Shown here one piece after another: positions 18,548 to 26,854 of a stretch of 64,000 nt of DNA. The notes beneath the pieces are model-generated. The model made no database searches, was not told where the DNA came from, and saw only the letters and a program-made list of their open reading frames with translations. A program made the translations under genes and the position numbers. The stretch comes from Spirosoma oryzae (lineage in GTDB: Bacteria; Bacteroidota; Bacteroidia; Cytophagales; Spirosomataceae). The stretch's first letter is position 1. The number at the start of each line of letters is the position of its first letter. The stretch spans positions 186,001 to 250,000 of the forward strand of contig NZ_PVTE01000002.1 in the NCBI RefSeq assembly GCF_003002825.1, written 5' to 3'.

Positions 18548-20231
18548 TTTTGACCAGTACCGCCCGGCTCTCGTTGTTCATCCGATCCAGTGACGTGACT
18601 ACATATACATATTTCTTGTGAGCATCGGCCGTCCGATCGATATATTGCGTATTCTGTTCACCGTTACAACGACCGACAATACAACGCGGATCGCTCAATC
18701 GTAGCTGTGGGCGGGGGCCTTCGAACCGGTACACGAGGTAACCGTTCGCTTCGTCTCCATCAAGGGCAGCCGCCGGTTGACTCCATTGTAATTCAACGCC
18801 ACCCGGCGTATCGGCTACACGGAGATCACGGGGTGGCAGGGGCGGAATACTGTCGAGCCAGGGCATCGTGGGCGGCAGCGCCGTATAGCGGTAGTAGTTA
18901 TGCTGCAACGAGTCACGGAAGGCCATTGGGTTGAGCATGATATTCTTGGCACTGAACAGCACGCTTCCCTGTACGCCCGGTGCCAGTCGGTTATGCTTGA
19001 TCTGACTGGAAAATTCCGTCAATCGTCCCCAGCCGGGGTCCCGCTCTGAGCCCCGCCCAACTCGATAAATGGCTTGTCCGACGTAGAGATGACAGGTCGG
19101 GCGTAGATTACGAGTCCACCAGTTGACCAGCGTTTTGTACGGTGCCCGGCCAAATTCGGTACTGAAATAAACCTGCGGCACGATGTAGTCCATCAGCCCT
19201 TCCCGTATCCATTGCCGTGTATCGGCGTAGTTGTCGTAGTACGATTGGCCGCCGTTGGTTTCAGACCCCTCGGGATCGTTCCGCTTGTTTTTCCAGATAC
19301 CAAACGGGCTGATACCGAACTTAATCCACGGCTTATTAGTCCGGATCGAGTCGCGCAGTTCGCGAATAAGCCGGGTTACGTTGTCGCGTCGCCAGTCGTC
19401 TTTCTTCATCCCATTATAGTGGGTCAGGTAGGTACTGTCGTCGCGCAACACCTGCCCCGGTTCGGCATACGGGTAGAAATAGTCGTCGAAATGAATACCG
19501 TCCACATCATACTCCCGCACGACATTAGCGACAATACCGGCGATGTATGACCGCACTGCAGGCAGCCCGAGGTTAAACAATTTTCGATTGCCGTAGGTCA
19601 ACAGCCATTCGGGATGCCGGTACATGATATTGCTCGGGGCAATGCTGGAGTTCTTGCTGTACGTTACCCGGTCGAGATTGAACCAGGCATGAAACTCCAG
19701 GCCACGCCGATGCGCTTCATCAATCATGAATTCCATCGGATCGTAGAACGGCTCCGGAGCCAGCCCCTGCTGACCAGTCAGCCATTCTGACCAGGGTTCC
19801 GACCCCCGCGCGTAAAATGCATCAGCCGCCGACCGAATCTGCACGATTACCGCGTTCAGCCCCATCTGCTGGTGGGCATCGAACATGGTCACGACTTCAC
19901 GCTGCTGATCGGCAACGGGCAACCCTTTCCGACTGGGCCAGTCGATGTTATCGATCGTTGCAATCCATACGGCCCGAAATTCCCGCTTGGGGGGAACCGG
20001 CGTTCCGTCGATTACTTCTGGCTCATACGCGACCGTGTCGACCGGTGCGGGCGTAATCATCGGCGGTTTCGCCGGGCTTGGCTTAGGGGCGGGCGCTTTA
20101 GGCGGAACTGGCTTCACGGCAACCGGTCTTGGTGCCGGTTTACGAACGACAACCGGTTGCGGCCGGCGACAACCATCGGCAAGCAGGAGGAAGAAAAGAA
20201 GACTAACGAGAGCAATACCGCGCATTGGCAA
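18537..20231 (-). CDS. GHL10 family glycoside-hydrolase-like lipoprotein
   Basis: A 564-residue protein with a lipoprotein signal ending in LLLADGC (Cys 21), then a proline/lysine/alanine-rich linker to about residue 60. The main domain begins at REFRAVWIATIDNIDWPSRKG and includes QIRSAADAFY, LEFHAWFNLDR, YDVDGIHFDDYFYP and MDYIVPQVYF, the pattern of GHL10 (formerly DUF187), a TIM barrel thought to act on glycans or peptidoglycan. A C-terminal fibronectin III-like region (about 465-560) follows. The lipid anchor places it at an outer or inner membrane facing the periplasm. It overlaps the ispH stop by 11 bases. Confidence 0.9.
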   Translation of the reverse strand: MPMRGIALVSLLFFLLLADGCRRPQPVVVRKPAPRPVAVKPVPPKAPAPKPSPAKPPMITPAPVDTVAYEPEVIDGTPVPPKREFRAVWIATIDNIDWPSRKGLPVADQQREVVTMFDAHQQMGLNAVIVQIRSAADAFYARGSEPWSEWLTGQQGLAPEPFYDPMEFMIDEAHRRGLEFHAWFNLDRVTYSKNSSIAPSNIMYRHPEWLLTYGNRKLFNLGLPAVRSYIAGIVANVVREYDVDGIHFDDYFYPYAEPGQVLRDDSTYLTHYNGMKKDDWRRDNVTRLIRELRDSIRTNKPWIKFGISPFGIWKNKRNDPEGSETNGGQSYYDNYADTRQWIREGLMDYIVPQVYFSTEFGRAPYKTLVNWWTRNLRPTCHLYVGQAIYRVGRGSERDPGWGRLTEFSSQIKHNRLAPGVQGSVLFSAKNIMLNPMAFRDSLQHNYYRYTALPPTMPWLDSIPPLPPRDLRVADTPGGVELQWSQPAAALDGDEANGYLVYRFEGPRPQLRLSDPRCIVGRCNGEQNTQYIDRTADAHKKYVYVVTSLDRMNNESRAVLVKIRH

Positions 20232-20279
20232 GAGGAGTTATCTGCCAAAAATAACGACCTCCCCCGGACGGGCGTCTTT

Positions 20280-20438
20280 TTAATCGGTCGTTTTTTGCCG
20301 CTTACCCGTTGCCCGGCAGGCATCACTGCAATAAATAACGTTGTCCCAGTCGCGTTCCCACTTTTTTCGCCACGCAAATGGTCGGTTGCAAACTGGGCAA
20401 ACTTTTGTCGGCAGGTCCGACTTCTTCCGCATCTTCAT
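20280..20438 (-). CDS. DUF2256 small zinc-ribbon-like protein
   Basis: A 52-residue protein encoded from ATG 20438 (a second ATG lies at 20432). It has two CxxC-type pairs, CPVCNRPF and CSDAC, flanking [15 protein letters not shown], which is the DUF2256 signature, and a basic ending. Four cysteines in this arrangement suggest a single zinc site. The family function is unknown. It is divergent from a TIGR03643 family gene 127 bases away, and I recall the two families often lying together in other genomes, near cryptochrome or photolyase genes, which are not seen here. The 3' end lies 48 bases upstream of the GHL10 start. Confidence 0.85.
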   Translation of the reverse strand: MKMRKKSDLPTKVCPVCNRPFAWRKKWERDWDNVIYCSDACRATGKRQKTTD

Positions 20439-20565
20439 ACCTCGAAAACACCTTGCTATATCGATTGGTTTTGCCCTGACAATGTCGGTGTCGCCCGGCG
20501 AAAGCGACCTTATTCCACTGCCTGATCAGGCTATGCGGCACCACTAGTTTTTCAGCTGACCAATT

Positions 20566-20859
20566 ATGAAACAAACCGAGAAAATAGCCGATTTAAACGC
20601 GTCAGACGTCGATCGAATCATTGAAATGGCCTGGGAAGATCGTACACCGTTCGATGCCATCGAGCGTCAGTTTGGTCTGTCGGAGCAGGATGTGATTACG
20701 GTGATGCGCCGGGAGTTGAAGCCTGCGTCATGGCGTCGGTGGCGCGCCCGTGTACAGGGTCGATCAACGAAACACGAATCGCTGTCGGCGGTTGATGATG
20801 CCCGATTCAAAGCCGATCAGCAACGGGCCGTGACACACAATAAGATAGCCAAACGCTAA
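20566..20859 (+). CDS. TIGR03643 (DUF2805) family protein
   Basis: A 97-residue protein. Residues 10-60 (ASDVDRIIEMAWEDRTPFDAIERQFGLSEQDVITVMRRELKPASWRRWRARVQGR) form the conserved family segment and look like a helix-turn-helix, hence possibly nucleic-acid binding (inference). The C-terminal 35 residues are charged and disordered-looking. Function is unknown. It is divergent from the DUF2256 gene, and the shared intergenic region of 127 bases probably holds both promoters. No terminator is obvious after it. Confidence 0.82.
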   Translation: MKQTEKIADLNASDVDRIIEMAWEDRTPFDAIERQFGLSEQDVITVMRRELKPASWRRWRARVQGRSTKHESLSAVDDARFKADQQRAVTHNKIAKR

Positions 20860-21037
20860 CTACTTCATTTGGCGTCCCCCAATTTTCCGTTAGTTTTGCC
20901 GCGTCAATTATATGAATGGGCAACGTATATTCTGCCTTTTGCAGTAAACCAATAATTTTTAGGCTTTTTTCTTCTAAAAACTGGCTACCTTGCACATCCT
21001 TTCGTAGACCAACAGTTTCATAGCTAACGCTTCGTTT

Positions 21038-21508
21038 ATGTCGAGCCAAAAGTTAGATCATATAGACCGCAACGTCCTTGAGATCTTACAATCCAACGCA
21101 AAAATTACCAACGCTCAGCTCTCCAAAGAAATCGGTTTGTCGCCGGCCCCTACGCTTGAGCGGGTCAAAAAACTTGAGACATCGGGTATCATCCAAAGCT
21201 ACCACGCACAGCTGAACCGGGACAAGGTGAATCTGGGCGTCACCACCTTCGTTATGGTGACATTGGTAGGCCACAAAAAAGACACGACCATGTCGTTTGT
21301 GGATCAGGTCAACAAGATTCCCGAAATTATCGAGTGCCACCACATTACCGGTTCAGGGGATTTTCTGCTGAAAGTCGTATCGAAAGATATTTCTTCGTAT
21401 CAGGCCCTGATGCTGGACGTCATCAACGAAATCAACGAGGTTGCCAGCACCCAGACAATGGTGATCATGTCGACCTTCAAAGAAAGTAAAGTTCTGCCTA
21501 TCCCTTGA
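21038..21508 (+). CDS. Lrp/AsnC family transcriptional regulator
   Basis: A 156-residue protein of standard length. The N-terminal winged helix-turn-helix (about residues 5-55, DRNVLEILQSNAKITNAQLSKEIGLSPAPTLERVKKLE) is followed by an RAM/AsnC ligand-binding domain (about 70-150) with the GSGDFLLKVV strand. Such regulators form octamers and sense amino acids or related metabolites. No amino-acid gene is adjacent, so the target is not evident. It is monocistronic, with a strong terminator 16 bases after the stop. Confidence 0.92.
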   Translation: MSSQKLDHIDRNVLEILQSNAKITNAQLSKEIGLSPAPTLERVKKLETSGIIQSYHAQLNRDKVNLGVTTFVMVTLVGHKKDTTMSFVDQVNKIPEIIECHHITGSGDFLLKVVSKDISSYQALMLDVINEINEVASTQTMVIMSTFKESKVLPIP

Positions 21509-21524
21509 TTGCTGGATTCAGGCA

Positions 21525-21566
21525 CAAAAAAGGCAGCAGGAGCATCGAACTCCTGCTGCCTTTTTT
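21525..21566. terminator. Bidirectional terminator between the Lrp-type regulator and the TPR gene
   Basis: A long hairpin with arms reading AAAAAAGGCAGCAGGAG and its complement CTCCTGCTGCCTTTTTT, around a short loop. It has A runs on one side and T runs on the other, and serves two convergent genes. Confidence 0.88.
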
Positions 21567-21580
21567 CATTTTATGTGCGC

Positions 21581-22801
21581 TTACTCCCGGCGCTTCCGAC
21601 GTTCTTCCCGGCGCGACTTCCTGCCTTCGTCGAGTGACTTTTTAGCTTCTTTGTACTGGCTTGACTTCCGTTCGGCCTTGTCCATTACCTCCTTGAAATA
21701 AGCCTGTGCCTGATCGTACTCTTTTTCCTGCGTCGCGATCTTTCCCAGCGCCAGCACCGACGACCAGTAGTAGCCGGCATTCGTGGCATTCGTCTGCTTG
21801 GCAAAATCAATCGATTTCTGGTAGTACTCCTTCGCCAGCGCGTTATTCTTGTAAAAATGCTGGTTGATGTAGCCGATGATATAAGCCGCCGTCCGACCGC
21901 TTACACCTTCGTATCCCGACTGCGACCGGCTAATCTTGTCGAGAATATCCTTCGACAACCGCTCAGCCTCGGCAATCTTACCGATCACAAAGGCAGACCG
22001 CGCATAGTATCGCTCAAAAAACGGGTTGTCCGGGTACTGCTCCGTCATGTACTTAGCCATTTCGTACGCTTTGTCGTACTGATTCTCCATGCTGTAAATC
22101 TGTAGCAGGAAGTACCGTGCTTCGACCCGGGTGTAGAAGGCAGAGTTAGCCGTTTTTTCGAGTTCCTTGATTCCCTGTTGCTTGTTGCCTTTCGGGAAAA
22201 ACATCAGGATCGGTTTCAGCAGCGGATAGTTTTCGGGAATCCATTGCGCGTAGTAATTGTACATGCCGTCGCCAAAGAGCAGTTCGGGACTGAACTCGGC
22301 ATTACCCTTACACTTCTCGAAATATTTGAGCGCGTTTTTACCAGCAAACGTCGCTTTCGTCCACTTCTTCCGCTCAGCGTACAACCGACCTTTAAATGCG
22401 TAAGCCGCTGCCAGAAAGAACGACGGCTCCAGCTTGTTTTCGCTATTGTCATACAGTTTCTCGGCCAGCGTAATGGTCGAGTCCATGTACATCAGGCATT
22501 TGTCGTCGTAGTCGGTAACGTCGACATCGGGCACGATTTTCCACCATTCAGCCAGCCCCAGCAGAAAATACGGCATGGGATGCTTCGGATAGCGCAGCCG
22601 CAGCCAGCGGAAATCCTTGTCGGCCTCGTAAAACTTGTAATTATACATCTGGTTGATAGCCTCCGCCGACTCAATCTGAACGCCGGGGTGCTTCAGCAGA
22701 CCATCGTATTTTTTATCGAACGCCGACGGGTCGTACAGTTGAGCCTGCGCCACACAGGCAAGCCCGACCAACCATACCGTCAACAGCCATCGTTTTGTCA
22801 T
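21581..22801 (-). CDS. Secreted tetratricopeptide-repeat protein
   Basis: From ATG 22801 the protein has 406 residues. The signal peptide MTKRWLLTVWLVGLACVAQAQ is clear. The body is helical and repetitive, with TPR-like units (for example EARYFLLQIYSMENQYDKAYEMAKYMTEQYPDNP and the ALGKIATQEKEYDQAQAYFKEVMD unit near the end). The C-terminus is strikingly basic, KKSLDEGRKSRREERRKRRE. A role as a periplasmic protein-protein interaction scaffold is inferred from the repeat type, and no partner is evident. It is monocistronic, convergent with the Lrp-type gene and divergent from hpt. Confidence 0.82.
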   Translation of the reverse strand: MTKRWLLTVWLVGLACVAQAQLYDPSAFDKKYDGLLKHPGVQIESAEAINQMYNYKFYEADKDFRWLRLRYPKHPMPYFLLGLAEWWKIVPDVDVTDYDDKCLMYMDSTITLAEKLYDNSENKLEPSFFLAAAYAFKGRLYAERKKWTKATFAGKNALKYFEKCKGNAEFSPELLFGDGMYNYYAQWIPENYPLLKPILMFFPKGNKQQGIKELEKTANSAFYTRVEARYFLLQIYSMENQYDKAYEMAKYMTEQYPDNPFFERYYARSAFVIGKIAEAERLSKDILDKISRSQSGYEGVSGRTAAYIIGYINQHFYKNNALAKEYYQKSIDFAKQTNATNAGYYWSSVLALGKIATQEKEYDQAQAYFKEVMDKAERKSSQYKEAKKSLDEGRKSRREERRKRRE

Positions 22802-22871
22802 CGCAGGTATCATATCCGTATGAACGTAATCCGGTAAGAGTCCGTTTACTCGGGGCTATTTTTTGCATTTT

Positions 22872-22904
22872 TTTGTCGGCTACCCACCCCCGACCGTATC
22901 TTTG
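22872..22904 (+). promoter_or_regulatory. Bacteroidota-type promoter of hpt
   Basis: TTTG at 22872-22875 and TATCTTTG at 22897-22904 are 21 bases apart, within the consensus spacing. Transcription should start near 22911, about 16 bases before the hpt ATG. Confidence 0.7.
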
Positions 22905-22926
22905 ACGTTCGCCGACACCCGCATTT

Positions 22927-23454
22927 ATGACCATCAACGATAAAACGTTCGTCCCATTCATCGCTGCCGATACCATTCAGCAACGTATCGCCGAATTAGC
23001 CGAACAGATCAACCAGCAGTATGCCGGTAAAACTCCGTTAATTGTTGTGGTGCTGAATGGTGCCTTCCTGTTTGCCGCCGATCTGATGAAACGCCTGACG
23101 GTTTCCTGCGAGGTAACATTCATCCGGGTTGCTTCGTATACCGGCACCGGATCGACGGGGCAGTTGAAGGAGATTCTTGGTCTGAAGGAATCGATCGAAG
23201 GGCGCGATTTGATCGTCATCGAAGACATCGTCGATACCGGCCTGACCATCTGTGATGTCTGTGATCAGCTGAAGGCCAAAAATCCGGCATCACTGGCCAT
23301 CGCTACCCTGCTATTCAAACCCAAAGCGCTGAAAAAAGCCGTTGACCTGCAATACGTTGGGTTCGAAATCGACAACAAGTTCGTGTTGGGTTATGGCCTT
23401 GACTACGACGGCCTGGGCCGCAATACCGACGAGATTCTGGTACTGGCTTCCTAG
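22927..23454 (+). CDS. hpt: Hypoxanthine phosphoribosyltransferase
   Basis: A 175-residue type I phosphoribosyltransferase. The PRPP-binding loop VIEDIVDTGLTICDVC is near residues 98-113, and VVLNGAFLFAADLMKRL near 38-54 is typical of the HPRT group. C-terminal FVLGYGLDYDGLGRN holds the conserved purine-binding and closing segment. The enzyme salvages hypoxanthine and guanine to IMP and GMP. Length fits the family. It is monocistronic with a well-formed promoter. Its stop codon lies two bases from the stop codon of the convergent nuoD. Confidence 0.95.
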   Translation: MTINDKTFVPFIAADTIQQRIAELAEQINQQYAGKTPLIVVVLNGAFLFAADLMKRLTVSCEVTFIRVASYTGTGSTGQLKEILGLKESIEGRDLIVIEDIVDTGLTICDVCDQLKAKNPASLAIATLLFKPKALKKAVDLQYVGFEIDNKFVLGYGLDYDGLGRNTDEILVLAS

Positions 23455-23456
23455 AG

Positions 23457-24680
23457 TTACCGGTCGACCTCACCCATGACCAGGTCTATCGAGCCGATAA
23501 TGGCGACCAGATCGGCTAGCATAGCCCCTTTGCTGATCTCGCCAATAACCGACAGGTTGTGGAAACAGCAGGAACGGCACCGGCAACGCACCGGCACGTC
23601 GGATTTACCGTCGGTCCGGAAGAAGAATCCTAACTCCCCTTTGGCGCTTTCGGCCCGCGCATAAAAATCCATCGCTTTCGGCCGGATCTTCTTGGGCACA
23701 ACCGCCTGCGGATCGTAATCACGCGTCCGGCGGTAGTCGCCCAGCAGCCGATCCAGACACTGTTCGACAATCCGTAACGACTCGTAGCATTCCTGCACCC
23801 GCACCTGATTACGGTCCCAGCAATCCCCGACGGTTCCCATCGTTCCCTTGCCAATCGGAATATCGAAGTCCAGTTCGGGATAAACGGAGTAGCCATCGAC
23901 ACGGCGCAGGTCATAGCGTAGGCCGGAACCCCGCAGTACTGGCCCGGTACAGCCGTAGTTGATCGCGACCGGCAGGGGCAAAACGCCCACATTGGCCGTG
24001 CGCTTCACGAAAATCTCGTTTTCGATAACCAGCTGCTGTAGCTCCGTCAGTTTGGGCCGCAGGTAGGTAACAAACTCGCGACAGCGCTCTTCGAAGCCAA
24101 CCGGCAGATCGTAGAACAAGCCCCCGATCCAGATGTAGTTGTACAGCATCCGGGCCCCGTTCAGCCATTCCATCAACCGCAGAATGTGCTCACGGTCGCG
24201 CATGAGCCACAGAAAGGGCGTGTAAGCCCCAATGTCGAGAGCATACGTACCAATAGCGACGAAATGGGCGGCAATGCGGTTCAGTTCGGCTACCAGTACA
24301 CGGATGTACTCGGTTCGTTTCGGGATGTCGTCCTGAATGCCCAGCATCCGTTCCACGCCCATCACGTAGGCATGTTCGCAGTTCATAGCTGCCAGATAAT
24401 CGAGCCGGTCGACAAAGGGAATCACCTGATTGAACGGCAGCGACTCCGCGTGTTTTTCGAAGCAGCGATGCAAATACCCAACGTGCGGTACCACGTCGAC
24501 GATGATTTCACCGTCCGTAATCACCTCCAGCCGTAGCACGCCATGCGTCGATGGGTGCTGTGGCCCCATGCTCAGAATCATCTGCCCTTCGTCGAGTGTA
24601 TCGGCCTGATGCAGATTAGGTTCCGAAGCCCGGAAGTGGCCGGGAGCGTATTCGTATTGAATGGTACGAGCGGTAGTCAC
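23457..24680 (-). CDS. nuoD: NADH-quinone oxidoreductase subunit D-like protein
   Basis: A 407-residue homologue of the 49-kDa subunit of complex [15 protein letters not shown] (about 38-51), [16 protein letters not shown] and the C-terminal [18 protein letters not shown] are diagnostic. This subunit helps form the quinone site in the peripheral arm. Two things are odd. No other nuo gene is adjacent, although nuoD usually sits between nuoC and nuoE. Near the C-terminus it has [13 protein letters not shown], with Cys at 366, 368, 371 and 372, where the family usually has R-S/A-P-S-F. The start at 24680 is GTG. It could be the working subunit from a scattered gene set or a second copy. Confidence 0.88.
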   Translation of the reverse strand: MTTARTIQYEYAPGHFRASEPNLHQADTLDEGQMILSMGPQHPSTHGVLRLEVITDGEIIVDVVPHVGYLHRCFEKHAESLPFNQVIPFVDRLDYLAAMNCEHAYVMGVERMLGIQDDIPKRTEYIRVLVAELNRIAAHFVAIGTYALDIGAYTPFLWLMRDREHILRLMEWLNGARMLYNYIWIGGLFYDLPVGFEERCREFVTYLRPKLTELQQLVIENEIFVKRTANVGVLPLPVAINYGCTGPVLRGSGLRYDLRRVDGYSVYPELDFDIPIGKGTMGTVGDCWDRNQVRVQECYESLRIVEQCLDRLLGDYRRTRDYDPQAVVPKKIRPKAMDFYARAESAKGELGFFFRTDGKSDVPVRCRCRSCCFHNLSVIGEISKGAMLADLVAIIGSIDLVMGEVDR

Positions 24681-24777
24681 GGGGCAAAGGTCGGCAGTCG
24701 CCGTATGAAATCAACAATTTATACAGTCATTTAACGCTAACCGCTTACAAATCATTTGTTTTTATTCAAAAGAGGGA

Positions 24778-24807
24778 TTGTTATAACCGATCTATTTTGT
24801 ACCTTTG
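24778..24807 (+). promoter_or_regulatory. Bacteroidota-type promoter of rpmG
   Basis: TTG at 24778-24780 and TACCTTTG at 24800-24807, 19 bases apart. It lies 28 bases upstream of the rpmG start. Confidence 0.68.
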
Positions 24808-24835
24808 CGCTCCTTACGAGAAAACAGACACAACA

Positions 24836-25021
24836 ATGGCAAAAAAAGGCGCCAATAGAATCCAGGTTATTCTGGAATGCACCGAGCAGAAAGACAGCGG
24901 TGTTCCCGGCATGTCCCGGTACATCACCACGAAGAACCGGAAGAACACGCCGGCTCGTATCGAACGGAAGAAGTACAACCCGTTCCTGAAGAAAGTTACG
25001 CTTCACAAAGAAATTAAATAA
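24836..25021 (+). CDS. rpmG: 50S ribosomal protein L33
   Basis: A 61-residue basic protein, [17 protein letters not shown] and then [26 protein letters not shown], the bL33 pattern. It has a single cysteine and so lacks the zinc-binding cysteines of the C+ type. The downstream order rpmG, DUF4295, ftsY is a conserved Bacteroidota arrangement. rpmB (L28), which commonly precedes rpmG, is absent here and nuoD lies upstream instead. The start ATG at 24836 is placed by family alignment and by the promoter 28 bases upstream. Confidence 0.95.
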   Translation: MAKKGANRIQVILECTEQKDSGVPGMSRYITTKNRKNTPARIERKKYNPFLKKVTLHKEIK

Positions 25022-25099
25022 GCTTCAGGTTTGTTGGTCAATGGGTGCGGTTCGTAACACCGCTTACCTCATACCTACAACCGTAAACCAGATACTGTC

Positions 25100-25255
25100 A
25101 TGGCAAAAAAGGTAGTTGCTACCCTGAAGACGAAGGACAACGGCAAGGCATTCGCCAAAATCATCAAAGCCGTTAAGTCGCCAAAGACTGGCGCTTATAC
25201 CTTCAAAGAAGAAATGGTACCGGTTGACGAAGTTCAGTCGGCCCTGAAAGCGTAA
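25100..25255 (+). CDS. DUF4295 family protein, Bacteroidota ribosome-associated
   Basis: A 51-residue very basic protein, starting MAKKVVATLKTKDNGKAFAK and ending VDEVQSALKA. DUF4295 is restricted to Bacteroidota and nearly always sits between rpmG and ftsY, as here (78 bases after rpmG). From memory, a protein of this kind has been seen as an extra large-subunit protein (bL38) in Flavobacterium ribosomes. I could not check that. Its size, charge and company fit a ribosomal protein. A strong terminator follows, so rpmG and this gene probably form one transcript, separate from ftsY. Confidence 0.9.
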   Translation: MAKKVVATLKTKDNGKAFAKIIKAVKSPKTGAYTFKEEMVPVDEVQSALKA

Positions 25256-25282
25256 TTCGGCTCACCGAGACCGGACACAAGG

Positions 25283-25322
25283 ACGTCCCACCTGCCCATG
25301 AAGGCCCGGTGGGACGTTTTTT
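25283..25322 (+). terminator. Intrinsic terminator after DUF4295
   Basis: Arms ACGTCCCACC (25283-25292) and GGTGGGACGT (25308-25317) pair perfectly and are followed by a T run. Confidence 0.85.
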
Positions 25323-25422
25323 ATTATAGTTTTGTTTATGATCGTCGGTTAGCACAGCCCGTTCAACGACGTTGCGCCGACCGGCTACTCGCTATTTACG
25401 TAATTAACTGCGCCCATTCACG

Positions 25423-26379
25423 ATGGCTTTATTTGGTTTTTTCTCGAAGGAAAAAAAAGAAACGCTCGACAAAGGGCTGGAGAAGTCGAAAGACAGTTTT
25501 TTCTCCAAGCTGGGCCGGGCTGTAGTTGGTAAGTCGACGGTCGATGAAGAGGTTCTGGACGAAGTTGAGAACGTACTGATTTCGTCGGATGTCGGCGTTG
25601 AAACAACCGTAAAGATCATCAAGCGGATCGAAGCCCGCGTGGCCCGCGATAAATACATGGGTACTGACGAGCTGGACCGGATTCTGCGCGAAGAAATCGC
25701 CGGTCTGCTATCGGATACAAATACAGCCGACGTTGCCGGTGACTTCGAGTTGCCCGCCGGTAAAAAGCCGTACGTGATTATGGTCGTGGGCGTCAACGGC
25801 GTCGGCAAGACCACAACGATCGGTAAGCTGGCGGCTCAGTTCCATAAGCGCGGCAAGCAGGTCGTACTGGGTGCGGGTGACACCTTCCGGGCTGCGGCCG
25901 TCGATCAGCTCAAACTGTGGGGCGACCGGGTGGGGGTACCCGTCATCTCGCACGGCATGAACACCGACCCTTCCGCCGTTGCCTTCGATGCCGTCAAGAA
26001 AGCGACGGATATGAACGCTGACGTAGTTATCATCGATACGGCTGGACGCTTGCATACGAAGGTCAACCTGATGAATGAGCTGACCAAGATCAAACGGGTC
26101 ATGCAGAAAGTGACGCCCAACGCACCCGATGAAGTTCTGCTGGTACTCGATGGATCGACCGGGCAGAACGCGTTTATTCAGGCGACAGAGTTCACAAAAG
26201 CGACGGAAGTAACGGCGCTGGCGATCACCAAGCTCGACGGTACCGCGAAGGGTGGCGTTGTCATCGGTATTTCCGATCAGTTCAAGATTCCTGTCAAGTA
26301 CATTGGTGTGGGTGAGAAGATCGAGGATCTGCAAACCTTCAACAAAATGGAGTTTGTCGATTCGTTCTTCAAAAAATGA
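25423..26379 (+). CDS. ftsY: Signal recognition particle receptor FtsY
   Basis: A 318-residue SRP-type GTPase. After a short N domain (about residues 1-100) comes the G domain with GVNGVGKTTTIGKLA (P-loop), the DTFRAAAVDQL motif, DTAGRLHTKVNLMNEL, and TKLDGTAKGG. It pairs with Ffh to deliver nascent membrane proteins to the translocon. The acidic A domain of E. coli FtsY is absent, giving the short form usual in Bacteroidota. It is separated from DUF4295 by a terminator and followed after 7 bases by an MNT nucleotidyltransferase gene, which may be co-transcribed. Confidence 0.96.
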   Translation: MALFGFFSKEKKETLDKGLEKSKDSFFSKLGRAVVGKSTVDEEVLDEVENVLISSDVGVETTVKIIKRIEARVARDKYMGTDELDRILREEIAGLLSDTNTADVAGDFELPAGKKPYVIMVVGVNGVGKTTTIGKLAAQFHKRGKQVVLGAGDTFRAAAVDQLKLWGDRVGVPVISHGMNTDPSAVAFDAVKKATDMNADVVIIDTAGRLHTKVNLMNELTKIKRVMQKVTPNAPDEVLLVLDGSTGQNAFIQATEFTKATEVTALAITKLDGTAKGGVVIGISDQFKIPVKYIGVGEKIEDLQTFNKMEFVDSFFKK

Positions 26380-26386
26380 ACAGGCG

Positions 26387-26776
26387 ATGGCTATCGTAGC
26401 TGACCTGAACGCTGTTCACAGCGACGTCATTCGAATCATGCGGGACTTATACGGCGACCGGCTGAATAAGATCATCCTGTACGGCTCTTACGCGCGCGGT
26501 GACTTTCACGACGAATCCGATATCGACTATCTGGTTGTCCTAAACGATACAAACGTGTCGGCGTTCAGAGAGGTAGCTACTATTGCTCCGGCACTATACA
26601 AAGCTTTTAGCGATAGTGAAATTGACGTTTCCGTGTTCGCTGTATCAAAGCAGCAACTAATGACATCTACCTTGTTCTTTTATCGACAAGTCAGAAAAGA
26701 CGGCATTTGTATCTATGAGCGACCATGCGCCCATTTTTGTCATCCCGACGTAGGAGGGATCTTCGGTGACCGATAA
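26387..26776 (+). CDS. MNT-type nucleotidyltransferase, orphan, 3' end inside an inverted repeat
   Basis: From ATG 26387 the protein has 129 residues. The catalytic motif GSYARGDFHDESDIDYLVVL has the GSxxR and DxD of the minimal nucleotidyltransferase (MNT) group, which act as antitoxins that adenylylate HEPN toxins in type VII systems. No HEPN gene follows. The coding sequence instead runs into an inverted-repeat element from 26734, so roughly the last 14 residues (HFCHPDVGGIFGDR) are repeat-encoded. This suggests truncation by repeat insertion and possibly loss of a toxin partner. The longer start at 26252 lies wholly inside ftsY and is rejected. It follows ftsY by 7 bases. Confidence 0.78.
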   Translation: MAIVADLNAVHSDVIRIMRDLYGDRLNKIILYGSYARGDFHDESDIDYLVVLNDTNVSAFREVATIAPALYKAFSDSEIDVSVFAVSKQQLMTSTLFFYRQVRKDGICIYERPCAHFCHPDVGGIFGDR

Positions 26777-26825
26777 GCAGATCCGTCCATTTCTGTAGAT
26801 CCCTCCTGCGTCGGGATGACAAAAA
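26734..26825. repeat. MITE-like inverted repeat with 29-base arms
   Basis: Arms at 26734-26762 and 26797-26825 are reverse complements except for one base (CGTAGG against CGCAGG). They begin TTTTTGTCATCCCGAC and are separated by 34 bases. No transposase is encoded. The orphan MNT gene stops in the central part, at 26774-26776. Confidence 0.85.
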
Positions 26826-26854
26826 CGCACCAAACCCTTTCGTTAAAACCAACT

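Noticed and set aside
22178..22837. A 219-codon plus-strand frame opposite the TPR gene
   Set aside because: Mirror of a well-supported signal-peptide protein, with no domain or start signal of its own.
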